This document shows positions 1 to 8,530 of a stretch of DNA of 48,464 nt, piece by piece. Within the stretch, counting starts at the first letter, position 1, and each line of letters opens with the position of its first letter. The notes under the pieces were generated by a model. The model made no database searches, was not told where the DNA came from, and saw only the letters and a list, made by a program, of their open reading frames with translations. The translations under genes and the position numbers were made by a program. The stretch covers positions 1 through 48,464 of the forward strand of contig NZ_JADJDO010000026.1 of the NCBI RefSeq assembly GCF_016702655.1, written 5' to 3'. The stretch comes from Ideonella sp. GTDB lineage: Bacteria > Pseudomonadota > Gammaproteobacteria > Burkholderiales > Burkholderiaceae_C.

Positions 1-160
1 TCTTTCCAAGAGAGGTTTGAGCCTGAGAGGCCTGACCTCGGTGACGCGCAGGGGCATCGATCCGTTGTAGACCGCGCCAGTGTATTGGCTGTTTGGTCTT
101 CGTCTTCCCTTTGCACTCATGGTGGGAGGCGGTGGGCATGTGGGCGAAGGCGGCGCGGTG

Positions 161-188
161 TGGGCAACCGTGTACCCACGGTTGCCCA
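161..188. terminator. Hairpin beyond the transposase remnant
   Basis: A perfect 11-bp inverted repeat, TGGGCAACCGT with ACGGTTGCCCA, is separated by 6 bases. It lies just past the 3' end of the minus-strand transposase remnant, inside the element. There is no clear T-run, so a terminator role is only plausible. Confidence 0.35.
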
Positions 189-272
189 TGCTGCGCTGCC
201 GGTGCGCGTCAGCGCATCGTCCACATGTCCACCGCCTTGGTGGTGGGCTGACGACGTGGCCCCCGCGGCGCT

Positions 273-1287
273 TCAGCCGGTGCGTGCGGGCACGCGGCGG
301 AACAGCGCCAGCCTGGCTTCGTTGAGTTCGTCGGCCGCCTGCACATCGGTCACGCCAGATCAACTCGCGCAGGTGCTGCAGCGTGATGCCTTCTACGCAG
401 GCCGCGGTTCGTCTCGGGCAGACTCGTCAGCTTGTCCAGCGGCGTCATTGCGTCCTTGGGCCGGTACACCCGCTTGATGCGTCCGGGCTTTCGCGGATCG
501 GCGATGTCGGTGGCGAACAGGCACGGCCGGTGGTAGTTCAGGAACGGGTTCAAGTACTCGCGGCAGTAGGTGTTGAAGCGCGCGGCGTGGCGCTGCGGGA
601 CGTGCGCATAGCCGAACTCCTTTCGGACGACGGCGCCGTTCTTGGTTTCCGCCAGGCCGTTGTCGTTGCTGTGGCGCGGGCGGCTGCGCGTGAACTCGAT
701 GCGCAACTTCTCCAGCAGCCGCGCCACCATGTGGTTGACGTACTCGCTGCCACGCGACGCGTGGGCTGCGTCTTGGTCAGCACCACCCGCTGCACTCGGT
801 AGCTGGCCTGGCGCGCAGGTTGTACAGGTGTGCCACCGAAATGTCGGCGAGCCGCTCGAAGCCCGGCACCTCAAACACATCGCGCTGGCGGCGCAGCACG
901 CAGGCCGTGGCCGGCCCAGACAGCGTGCCCATCGCGCGGTCCACCTCAGCCAGCAAGGCCACGTCTGCGCCCGTGTAGCGGCGCGCAAAGGCATGCTGCG
1001 GTCGCCGGTAGTTCTTTGCCAGCGGCTTGTTCACCACCCAGCGCGCCACCAGCCGCGTCACCTGGGCGCGGCTGTAGCCGCCTCCGGCGTTGCAGGTAAG
1101 CCCGCACCGGGCCGCGATCGGCACGACCGAGCTGCCTGTAGCCGAATCGCCGCAGCACCTGCTCGATCCAGGCGTAGCGGCCCTCATCGTCGTCGGCGCG
1201 CCGAAACTCCAAGGCCTGCGTACCAGCCAACACCTGTCGCACCTGCTCGAGCGTGCGAACCTGCGCCTCGTTCATGTCGATCACCAT
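273..1287 (-). pseudogene. IS481-like transposase, frameshifted and internally deleted
   Basis: Coding pieces lie in several frames. The N-terminal part (from 1287) has the HTH-like start MNEAQVRTLEQVRQVLAGTQ. A middle part carries HAFARRYTGADVALLAEVDRAMGTLSGPA in pieces. The C-terminal part has RPRHSNDNGLAETKNGAVVRK, typical of rve-fold transposases around the last catalytic acid. At about 745-760 the reading jumps from VVLTKTQPTR straight to GSEYVNHMVARLLEK, so roughly 75 residues, including the first catalytic Asp region, appear to be missing. The remnant of the natural end (LALFRRVPARTG, stop at 273) is in yet another frame. It cannot encode an active enzyme. Exact frameshift points would need an alignment to an intact copy. 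Confidence 0.85.
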
Positions 1288-1358
1288 CGCTTCGATGATC
1301 GACGCCCCCCGCGCAGGCTGGCTCCCCGCGAGCCGGCCGTCTCGCCGCTTCAGGCTCC

Positions 1359-1423
1359 CTCCAGGCTCAATCCTCGGTGGAATCTCGCGCCCAGCTCCAG
1401 GCTCACACCTCGTTGGACAAGAC
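1359..1423. repeat. Doubled terminal repeat of the insertion sequence
   Basis: Two related ~24-base direct copies start CTCCAGGCTCA at 1359 and at 1396, 37 bases apart. Both match the left end of the element when reverse-complemented. Iterated transposase-binding sites at an IS end are a known design, but here the purpose is inferred. Confidence 0.55.
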
Positions 1424-1487
1424 TGTCGTTTGCCGCGCCCATCGCCGCGGCGTACATTGCTCCCCTGGACGAACCAGGGGAGGCGCC

Positions 1488-2441
1488 ATGCGTCGATCGA
1501 GCTTGTTGCGGGCTGCGCTGTTGACGGCAGCGCTCGGCGTCTGTGCAGCGGCCCAAGCCGAGGGCGCTGCGGGCCGTCTGATCGATCGCATGCATCGAAC
1601 CGGGACGACTGGTGAGGCGGCCCCGGACGCGTCCGCGGTCGCCGACACGACGCCGCCGACCCTGACCCAGTTCACCGCCGGCACGACCTGGAGCATGAAC
1701 AGGGGTGCAGTGCCGCTGAGCGTACTCGTCAAGGGGTCGGACGACCTGTCGGGCCTGTCGCACATCCTGATCCAGGCGGTCGGCCCGAGCGGACAGGGCC
1801 TGGCGGCCTATGCATCCTTCGACTATCCCGTCAAGACGGTATCGCGCCGCGTCTCGATGAGCACGCCCTTCTTCGCCGGTCGCCTGCTCGAGCCGGGCCC
1901 CTGGACCGTCGTCAAGGCCCGCCTCGTCGACTGGGCCGGCAACCCGCGCAAGGTCGAAGGGGCGGCGCTCGCCGCCCTCGGCAACGCGTCGTTCACGGTC
2001 GTCAACCCCGGGACCTTCGACAACGTGGCACCCACGCTGACCAGTGCGCAACTGCTGACGAGTTCGGTGTCACTGTCGGCCACGGCCAAAGGCACGACGC
2101 AGGCGCCTTTCATAGGCCTCAAGCTCGGCGTCGCCGACAGCGGCGCAAGCGCGACCGCCGGCATCGCATCGGTTCACGCGGCCTTCTGCCTGGCCGACGA
2201 GAGCCGCTGCGTGGACATGCTGCAGTCAGCGCCGCTCGGCGGCAGCGCGCCCTCGGCGACGATCACGATCGGCCAGCAGGTCTCGGGCGTGCTCGGCCAC
2301 GCGCCGGGGGAGTACCTGCTCTACGAGCTCAACCTCGTCGACCACGCGGGCAACATCCGCAGCCTGCTGAGCACCGCTTTCGGCGGCACGACCGACTTCG
2401 GCGCGCTGATGGGCAACACCAAGATCACGCTGACTCCCTGA
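1488..2441 (+). CDS. Secreted protein with two Ig-like repeats
   Basis: 317 residues. The ATG at 1488 follows a good ribosome-binding site (CAGGGGAGG) and starts a clear signal peptide (MRRSSLLRAALLTAALGVCA, cleavage near AQA). After it come two similar segments, each opening with a D-x-x-P-T-L-T pattern (around residues 50 and 180) and containing short phrases such as LVDWAGN and LVDHAGN. These are typical of bacterial Ig-like or Big-type beta-sandwich repeats. There are no catalytic motifs. The gene stands alone between the dead insertion sequence and the defence island and is read toward the latter. The function is unknown; a periplasmic or surface adhesive or structural protein is a guess. 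Confidence 0.7.
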   Translation: MRRSSLLRAALLTAALGVCAAAQAEGAAGRLIDRMHRTGTTGEAAPDASAVADTTPPTLTQFTAGTTWSMNRGAVPLSVLVKGSDDLSGLSHILIQAVGPSGQGLAAYASFDYPVKTVSRRVSMSTPFFAGRLLEPGPWTVVKARLVDWAGNPRKVEGAALAALGNASFTVVNPGTFDNVAPTLTSAQLLTSSVSLSATAKGTTQAPFIGLKLGVADSGASATAGIASVHAAFCLADESRCVDMLQSAPLGGSAPSATITIGQQVSGVLGHAPGEYLLYELNLVDHAGNIRSLLSTAFGGTTDFGALMGNTKITLTP

Positions 2442-2475
2442 GCGTGCGGCGCGCCGGCGTCCCGCCATCTCGCCG

Positions 2476-2736
2476 TCAGCGGATCGCCGCGTCGATCTGC
2501 TGCGGGACATTCGGGCCATTCTCCAGCTTGAACAGCATCGCGAACACGCACCGGCCGCCGCCGGTGGGGATGCGCAGGCAGACACACGGCGTCTCGCCGA
2601 ACGGCTCGGCGTTGTAGCCGTAGCCCGTCTCGCTCTCGAAGGCCGCGCGGGCGCCGGTCAGCCGCGCGGCGCGCAGGTAGTTGTCCAGCGCGTCGAGCGC
2701 CTGGCCCTGGTAGCGCTTGAGCGCGAAGGCTGCCAA
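2476..2736 (-). pseudogene. N-terminal stub of type III restriction endonuclease (res)
   Basis: About 86 residues. The segment ALKRYQGQALDALDNYLRAA followed by CLRIPTGGG is the start of a type III Res/DEAD helicase: N-terminal helix, then Walker A. The normal GGGKT continues here as GGGRCVFAMLF and stops after 24 more residues. The ATP-binding Lys/Thr and the whole ~800-residue helicase/nuclease body are therefore missing. The likely start is a TTG at 2736, overlapping the stop of the upstream toxin gene. This is the last member of the decayed minus-strand operon. What the final residues derive from cannot be told. Confidence 0.75.
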
Positions 2737-2741
2737 CTTCT

Positions 2742-3032
2742 TCAGCGCCTGCCGCGCCAGTAGCGGGACCGTCGAGTGTGGGCGACAGCGATGACTCGTT
2801 GCACCGTCGCGCCTTCGCGGTACACCAGTACGTAGGGAAAGCGCCGCACCATGACGCGCCGCAGGTCCTGCCCGAGCGATGTCCAGGCGGCGGGATGCTC
2901 GCCTATCAACCCGACGGCGCGCGCGACTTCGATCGCGAAACGAGCGGCCAGGCCGGGCGCTATCGCGGCATAGAACGCCTGCGCATCGCGCAGGTCGGCG
3001 CGCGCTTCGTCGCTGAAGGCGACCTGATTCAC
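2742..3032 (-). CDS. RelE/ParE family toxin
   Basis: 96 residues with a GTG start whose GTGA overlaps the antitoxin stop by 4 bases. The sequence has the family layout: N-terminal FSDEARADLRDAQAFYAAIAPGLA helix-rich part, central LRRVMVRRFPYVLVYRE strand region and C-terminal VIAVAHTRRSRYWRGRR. The R-F-P-Y-x-x-x-Y motif and the final H-x-x-R-x-x-x-Y-W pattern are typical of ParE/RelE toxins, which poison DNA gyrase or cleave mRNA at the ribosome; which of these applies cannot be told. The gene looks intact. It is embedded between the remains of mod and res. Confidence 0.88.
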   Translation of the reverse strand: MNQVAFSDEARADLRDAQAFYAAIAPGLAARFAIEVARAVGLIGEHPAAWTSLGQDLRRVMVRRFPYVLVYREGATVQRVIAVAHTRRSRYWRGRR

Positions 3033-3253
3033 TTGAGGCCGAGGTCCTTGCGCACTTCCTCCCAGGGGTGAAAGGTCGTCTCGCCACGGTCCATCGCGTC
3101 GACGCGACGCTCGATCTCGGCCATCCAGGCGGCATCGATCTCGGCCTGATCCTCGGCCGGCATCAGCAGGATGCGATTCAAAAGCTCCTCGCGCTCGTTC
3201 GCGCTGAGGCGTTCGATCTGGCGCGCCAGGTCGTCGACGGTCGGTTGAGTCAT
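3029..3253 (-). CDS. Antitoxin of the addiction-module component family (PF09720-like)
   Basis: 74 residues from the ATG at 3253, chosen because AGGAGG lies 5 bases upstream; an earlier ATG at 3268 lacks such a site. The sequence is helical and acidic, with LSANEREELLNRILLMPAE and the C-terminal HPWEEVRKDLGLK. The x-W-x-E-x-x-x-x-L ending is usual in small antitoxins paired with RelE/ParE toxins. The stop overlaps the toxin start, so the two are translationally coupled. It begins only 27 bases after the end of mod. Confidence 0.85.
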   Translation of the reverse strand: MTQPTVDDLARQIERLSANEREELLNRILLMPAEDQAEIDAAWMAEIERRVDAMDRGETTFHPWEEVRKDLGLK

Positions 3254-3280
3254 GGCGCCCTCCTGCATGATGTTCGCAGC

Positions 3281-4401
3281 TTACCGCGGCACCGCGTGCG
3301 GCAGTTGCTTGAAGGTGATGCCCTCGGCCGCGAGCCGCGCGTCGCCCAGGCGGCAGGCTTCGCCGTAGACGATCTTCGGCCCGGCGTGCCAGCACCGCTC
3401 GCGCAGCGCGGCGAGCACGGCGCCGGAGAGCACGTTGCCGCCGGCGGGCCGGCGGGCCGGCGGTCGCCGAGGATGCCGTTGAAGAGCCGGCAGTAGGCCG
3501 TGCCCGCGCGGCCCGCGTCGGGTGCGTGGACGCCGATCAGCGGCAGGCCGCTGCCTGCGGCCGCCCGGTCGAGCGGACCGCCGGTTTCGCGCATCCAGAG
3601 GAACGCGGCGAGGTCGGCAAAGCGCACCTCGGGATCGATCTCGCCGTCGGCGCCGAACAGCGGCGCGCCGAGAGACAACATGCGAAAGCCGCCGCCGCCT
3701 TGCCAGTTGACCGCCTTGCTGATGCCGCCTTTCTCGCCTTCGACCACCTTCTGCAGGCGCGGCAGGCAGTGGGTGACGGCGTGCTCGCCCATCTCGATGC
3801 CGATCCAGCGCCGGCCCATCTTGTGCGCGACGGCAGCGGTGGTGCCGCTGCCGAGAAAGGAGTCGAGGACGAGGTCGTTGGGGTTGGTCGTGAGATCGAG
3901 TATTCGCTCTAGCAGTCGTTCAGGCTTTGGCGTTCCGAAAGGCGCGATGCCGCTGCCCTCGGCCAATTCCTTTGCCTCGCGGGTGGCCTCCCGGTTTTCG
4001 CCAGTCTCGTCGTATGGCCATCAGGTCCAGGGGTGCCCCTCGTTGTCGTCGATGGTCACCCAGATCGACCCGTCCCCGCTCAGCAACTCGCGCAGCAGTT
4101 GCAGCCGCGGCAGCATCATCGACAACCACTGGCTGTGTTCGAGCCGGTCGTCGTAATGCTCGAAGGCGCTCTTGGTGTTGTACGGCGGGTCGATGAAGAT
4201 GCATTTCACGCGGCCGCGGTAGAAGGGCAGCAGCGCCTTGAGCGCGGCCAGGTTGTCGCCCTGGATCAGCAGGTTGTCGCTGTGGCCGCGGCTCGCGTCG
4301 CCCAGCTGCGCGGCGGCCGGGTGCGGGCGCAGCACGCGCGTGGGCACGGCTTCAGCCACGCGAAATGCGGCGTCGCGGGCCAGCCAGTCGAGGGTGGGCA
4401 C
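3281..4401 (-). pseudogene. Type III DNA methyltransferase (mod), internal deletion plus frameshift
   Basis: The N-terminal piece (GTG at 4401) reads VPTLDWLARDAAFRVAEAVP, then NLLIQGDNLAALKALLPFY and the catalytic motif IV, DPPYNTKSAFEHYDD. It stops after VTIDDNEGHPWT. In another frame the gene resumes with ELAEGSGIAPFGTPKPERLL and the SAM-binding motif DSFLGSGTTAAVAHKMGRRW. The target-recognition region between them, normally a few hundred residues, is missing. Near the 3' end, at about 3450-3465, an 8-base tandem duplication (CCCGCCGG type) shifts the frame; restoring it gives NVLSGAVLAALRERCWHAG to a natural stop at 3281. Two independent lesions mean no modification activity. Type III Mod normally methylates one strand of an asymmetric site with Res as partner. 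Confidence 0.85.
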
Positions 4402-4404
4402 GGG

Positions 4405-4875
4405 CTACGCGGCCGCAGGCGGCCAGACGATGTCGAAGGCGCGCCGGCCGTGGATGCGGTAGACGCCGAAGTCGGCGGCATCCAGCGTGGCGATGCGGCG
4501 GACGCCGCCCGCTTCGGCGAGCCAGATCAGCTCGACGTCTGCCCAATCGGGCTTCATGTCCGCATATTTGTCCAGCAACGAGGCGATGCGGGCGTAGCCT
4601 GCGGCATCGGGCGCCGACACGCGCACCAGGCCGGTGGCCGCAGCGCGGGCCAGTTGCGGGCGCAGCCAACCGGGAACGAAGTGCGCCGTCTCGGCAAACA
4701 CCGCCGGCACGGACCACAGCGATCGGCGTTGCTGCGACAACCAGCGCACCGCCGCGGCGTGAAACGGCTCGCGGCCGTCGATCAGCGACACCAGGAATCC
4801 CGTGTCCAGCAGCACCGCGTCGCGGCCCGCCGGCATCGGCGATCGACCCGCAGGCGCCGCTGGCGGCGCCTTCAT
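4405..4875 (-). CDS. PIN-domain (VapC-like) toxin
   Basis: 156 residues. The first acidic residue is in AVLLDTGFLVSLIDGRE (about residues 21-35) and a second in VFAETAHF. The terminal acidic cluster is in KPDWADVELIWLAEAGG followed by IATLDAADFGVYRI, the usual PIN order of D, E, D and D. PIN toxins are RNases. The ATG at 4875 overlaps the RHH antitoxin stop (ATGA), and the stop is 3 bases before the GTG of mod, so it sits in the same operon. The ~15 residues before the PIN start are Ala/Pro-rich and could be removed by a later start. Confidence 0.82.
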   Translation of the reverse strand: MKAPPAAPAGRSPMPAGRDAVLLDTGFLVSLIDGREPFHAAAVRWLSQQRRSLWSVPAVFAETAHFVPGWLRPQLARAAATGLVRVSAPDAAGYARIASLLDKYADMKPDWADVELIWLAEAGGVRRIATLDAADFGVYRIHGRRAFDIVWPPAAA

Positions 4876-5243
4876 CGCGCCGCGCGCTTGGCTGGCGCGC
4901 GGCCGGTCTTCTTGGGCACGGGGCTTGGCACCGCAGCGGCCCACGAACGCCGCTTGGCCTCGGCCCAGCGGTCGAAGGCGGCGCGCACGCCGGCCTTGTC
5001 GGCCGGCCCGACGCCCGAGACGCAGCCGATCAGGCCCAGCGCCTCGAAGGCGCGGTAGGCGGCGCTGGGTTCGGCGGCCGCCACGGCGGCAGCGGCGGGG
5101 CTTGTCGCCTTGCGCCCGGGCGGCTTGGCCAGGTACTCGGCCAGCACCTCCTGCACCACCAGGCTCTTGCTGACGCCGCGCTCGGCGCAATGCAGCTCCA
5201 GCGCGGTCTCGAGGTCGGGCTTCAGGCGGACGGTGAGGGTCAT
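4872..5243 (-). CDS. Ribbon-helix-helix antitoxin with long Ala-rich tail
   Basis: 123 residues. The N-terminal MTLTVRLKPDLETALELHCA and SKSLVVQEVLAEYLAKPPG are a CopG/RHH DNA-binding domain (residues 1-45). The rest is Ala/Pro-rich, with a possible small helical part (SAAYRAFEALGLIGC, DKAGVRAAFDRWAEAKR), and ends in a basic run. It is the first gene of the minus-strand island and overlaps the PIN gene, so it is the likely antitoxin and autorepressor. The length is greater than for a typical RHH antitoxin (~75-90 residues). Confidence 0.8.
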   Translation of the reverse strand: MTLTVRLKPDLETALELHCAERGVSKSLVVQEVLAEYLAKPPGRKATSPAAAAVAAAEPSAAYRAFEALGLIGCVSGVGPADKAGVRAAFDRWAEAKRRSWAAAVPSPVPKKTGRAPAKRAAR

Positions 5244-5414
5244 GGCGGCTTCTCCGGCGTATTACGCTGTCAGGCACAGTGTATTACAACGCACCCGCCG
5301 GGTGGCCCGAAGCGAAGCGGCCGGCGAAGGCGGCCACCGAAGGCGGCGCTGAATTGGTCCCTGCGGGCGCCGCAAGGAACTTGTTCAGTGTTGCCCGAAG
5401 CTTCGGTCTCGCTC

Positions 5415-6831
5415 TCAGCCCCTCAACGCCGTCAGCACCTCGTCGAGCATCTTCTTCGCGTCGCCGAAGAGCATGCGGTTGTTGTCCTTGTAGAAGAGCG
5501 GGTTGTCGACGCCGGCGTAGCCGCTGGCCATGCTGCGCTTCATGACGATCGAGGTGTGCGCCTTCCAGACTTCGAGCACCGGCATGCCGGCAATCGGGCT
5601 CGTCGGGTCGTCCTGCGCGGCCGGGTTCACGATGTCGTTGGCGCCGATGACCATCGACACGTCGGTGTCGGGGAAGTCCTCGTTGATCTCGTCCATCTCC
5701 ATCACGATGTCGTAGGGCACCTTGGCCTCGGCGAGCAGCACGTTCATGTGGCCGGGCATGCGGCCGGCCACCGGGTGGATGCCGAAGCGCACCTTGACGC
5801 CCTTGTCGCGCAGATGCTTGGTGATCTCGAACACCGTGTGCTGGGCCTGCGCAACGGCCATGCCGTAGCCGGGCACGATGATCACGCTCTTGGCCTCGCG
5901 CAGCATCTCGGCGGTCTCCGCCGCGCTGATCGGCTGCGCTTCGCCGGCCGGCTGCGCCGCACCGCCGGCCGCGGCCGGGCGCGCCGCCGCCGGTGCCGAA
6001 GCCGCCGGCGATGACGCTGATGAAGTTGCGGTTCATCGCGCGGCACATGATGTAGGACAGGATCGCGCCCGACGAGCCGACGAGCGCGCCGACGACGATC
6101 AGCAGGTCGTTGCTGAGCATGAAGCCGGTCGCCGCCGCGGCCCAGCCCGAGTAGCTGTTGAGCATCGACACCACCACCGGCATGTCGGCGCCGCCGATGG
6201 CCATCACCATGTGCACGCCGAACAGCAGCGCGATCACCGTCATCACGATCAGCGGCAACATGCCGTCGTCGATGCCGTGCGCATTCAGGAACTGCCGGCC
6301 GAACCAGATCACGATCAGCAGGCCCGCCAGGTTGAGCCAGTGCCGCGCGGGCAGCAGCAGCGGCTTGCCGCCGATCTTGCCCGAGAGCTTGCCGAACGCG
6401 ATGATCGAGCCGGAGAAGGTCACGGCGCCGATCAGGATGCCGATGTAGATCTCCACTTCGTGGATCGACTTCTCGGCCGGCGTCGGGAACACGGTCGACG
6501 TGTCGACGTAGCTCGCGAAGCCGACCAGGCAGGCCGCGAGGCCGACCAGGCTGTGCATCAGCGCGACGAGCTCGGGCATCTGCGTCATCTGCACCTTCTT
6601 CGCCGCGACGAGGCCGATCGAGCCGCCGACGACGAGTGCGCCGACGATCCACGCATAGCCGGCCGGCGTGACGCGCGGGCCGAGGATCGTGGCCAGCACG
6701 GCGATGGCCATGCCGATCATGCCGAACAGGTTGCCGCGGCGCGCGGTCTCGGGGTTCGCGAGCCCTCCGAGGCTGAGGATGAAGAGGATGGTGGCGCCGA
6801 TGTAGGCGACGGTGGCCAAGCCTGCAGTCAT
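5415..6831 (-). pseudogene. pntB: NAD(P) transhydrogenase subunit beta, frameshifted
   Basis: The membrane part (from ATG 6831) and the NADP(H)-binding domain III are both excellent PntB sequence, but they are in different frames. Domain II with about nine membrane helices runs to MNRNFISVIAGGFGT. Domain III restarts at AETAEMLREAKSVIIVPGYG, contains VRFGIHPVAGRMPGHMNVLL and ANDIVNPAAQDD, and ends at 5415. The net shift is +1 (or -2) within the GC-rich, Ala/Gly linker at about 5950-5995. The linker is non-conserved and made of GGC/GCC runs, so a sequencing error is a real option; otherwise the proton-pumping transhydrogenase is inactive. It starts 10 bases after pntA. Confidence 0.85.
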
Positions 6832-6841
6832 GTCCGTCCCC

Positions 6842-8422
6842 CTACTTGCGGAACATTGCCAGCATGCGCCGCGTCACCGCGAAGCCGCCGAACATGTTGA
6901 CGGCCGTGAGCGCGAGCGCGAGGACCGCCAGGCCGAGGATCAGCAGCGTCGGCCGGTCGGTGCCCGCGCCGATCAGCGGCGGCGCCACCTGCACCAGCGC
7001 GCCGATCGCGATGATCGACGAGATGGCGTTGGTCACGCTCATCAGCGGCGTGTGCAGCGCCGGCGTCACGTTCCAGATCACCATGTAGCCGATGAAGCAG
7101 GCGAGAACGAACACGGTGAAGTGCGACAGGAAGCTCACCGGCGCGTAGTGGCCTACGAGCAGGAACACGAGCGCTCCGACGCCGAAGACCGTCGCCAGCG
7201 CTCGCGCCGACATCGGCTCGCCGGCGCCGTGGCCGTGGCCCTTCGGCGCTGCGGCCACAGCGGCCGGCTTGGCCGCCGCCGGTGCGGTCGCCAGCTTGAT
7301 CGGCGGCGGAGGCCAGGTGATTGCGCCGTCCTTGATCACCGTGAGGCCGCGGATCGCGTCGTCGTCCATGTTCACGTTGACGACGCCGTCCTTGGTCTTG
7401 CACAGTTCCTCGGCGAGGCGCAGCAGGTTGTTCGAGTACAGCGTGGACGACTGCTTGGCCAGGCGGCTGACCAGGTCGGTGTAGCCGACGATGGTGACGC
7501 CGTGGCGCACCACCGCTTCGCCGGGCACGGTCAGTTCGCAGTTGCCGCCCTGCTCGCCGGCCATGTCGACGATGACGCTGCCGGGTTTCATGCTCATCAC
7601 CATCTCGGCCGTGATCAGCTTGGGCGCCGGCTTGCCCGGGATCAGCGCGGTGGTGATGATGATGTCGGCGTCCTTGGCCTGCTCGGCGTACATCGCGCGC
7701 TGCGCGGCCTGGAAGCCCTCGCTCATCACCTTGGCGTAGCCGCCGCCGCCCGAGCCTTCCTCCTCGTAGTCGACCTTGACGAACTCGCCGCCGAGCGACA
7801 CCACCTGATCGGCCACCTCGGCCCGGGTGTCGTTCGCGCGCACGATCGCGCCCAGATTGGCTGCGGTGCCGATTGCCGCGAGCCCGGCCACGCCGGCGCC
7901 GGCGATGAAGACCTTGGCCGGCGGGATCTTGCCGGCGGCGGTGATCTGCCCGTTGAAGAAGCGCCCGAAGGCGTTGGCCGCCTCGATCACGGCGCGGTAG
8001 CCGCTGACGCCGGCCATCGAGGTCAGCGCGTCCATCTTCTGCGCGCGCGAGAGCTGGCGCGGCAGCGAGTCGATCGCGAGCACGGTGGCCTTGCGCGCCG
8101 CGAGCTGTTGCATCAGCTCGGGGTTCTGCGCCGGCCAGACGAAGCCGATCAGGATGGCGCCCTCGCGCATCAGCGCTACTTCGTCGTTGCTGGGCGGGCG
8201 CACCTTGAAGAAGACGTCGGCTCCGGCCCAGAGTGCGGCTGCGGTCGGCACGATCTCGGCGCCTGCCGCGCGGTAGGCGTCATCCGAGAAATGCGCCGCG
8301 TCGCCCGCGCCGCTCTGGACCGACACCGAGAAACCGAGCTTGATGAGCTTCACCACCACGTCGGGAACGGTGGCGACCCGCTTCTCTCCGTCTGCCGTTT
8401 CCGTCAGGACGCCGATGCGCAT
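6842..8422 (-). CDS. pntA: NAD(P) transhydrogenase subunit alpha
   Basis: 526 residues. PntA binds NAD(H) and, with PntB, couples hydride transfer between NADH and NADP+ to proton movement across the inner membrane. The ATG at 8422 has GAGGAG upstream and gives MRIGVLTETADGEKRVATVP, the alanine-dehydrogenase-like start. The Rossmann motif VFIAGAGVAGLAAIGTAANLG is near residue 165, with the mobile-loop region VIVDMAGEQGGNCELT downstream. The C-terminal ~100 residues contain four membrane helices after an Ala/Lys/His-rich linker. The length agrees with single-chain E. coli-type PntA. It is divergent from nudJ across ~108 bases. Confidence 0.95.
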   Translation of the reverse strand: MRIGVLTETADGEKRVATVPDVVVKLIKLGFSVSVQSGAGDAAHFSDDAYRAAGAEIVPTAAALWAGADVFFKVRPPSNDEVALMREGAILIGFVWPAQNPELMQQLAARKATVLAIDSLPRQLSRAQKMDALTSMAGVSGYRAVIEAANAFGRFFNGQITAAGKIPPAKVFIAGAGVAGLAAIGTAANLGAIVRANDTRAEVADQVVSLGGEFVKVDYEEEGSGGGGYAKVMSEGFQAAQRAMYAEQAKDADIIITTALIPGKPAPKLITAEMVMSMKPGSVIVDMAGEQGGNCELTVPGEAVVRHGVTIVGYTDLVSRLAKQSSTLYSNNLLRLAEELCKTKDGVVNVNMDDDAIRGLTVIKDGAITWPPPPIKLATAPAAAKPAAVAAAPKGHGHGAGEPMSARALATVFGVGALVFLLVGHYAPVSFLSHFTVFVLACFIGYMVIWNVTPALHTPLMSVTNAISSIIAIGALVQVAPPLIGAGTDRPTLLILGLAVLALALTAVNMFGGFAVTRRMLAMFRK

Positions 8423-8530
8423 GGCTCTCTCCTCGCGAGTGTCGTTATGGTCTGCAACGGGGAAGCTAACACAACGCGGGCTGCCGGCGGCCCCCGGAGC
8501 GCAAACCGGGGCGGGTACCATTCTTGCGCG

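Larger units (their letters stand above)
1..1424 (-). mobile_element. Decayed IS481-like insertion sequence
   Basis: The first ~29 bases and the reverse complement of 1394-1423 can be aligned with a few gaps and mismatches (shared blocks TCTT, TCCAA, GAGGT, TGAGCCTG). They frame a broken transposase gene, so they look like terminal inverted repeats. The right end is doubled: a second related copy lies at 1359-1383. The left end is at the window edge, so the true boundary and any target duplication cannot be seen. The family (IS481-like, rve/DDE integrase fold) is inferred from the protein remnant. Confidence 0.65.

Noticed and set aside
6812..8530. Long plus-strand frame running into nudJ
   Set aside because: Only the part from 8531 is real (nudJ); before that it mirrors pntA, and its His/Arg/Asp-rich translation has no family match.
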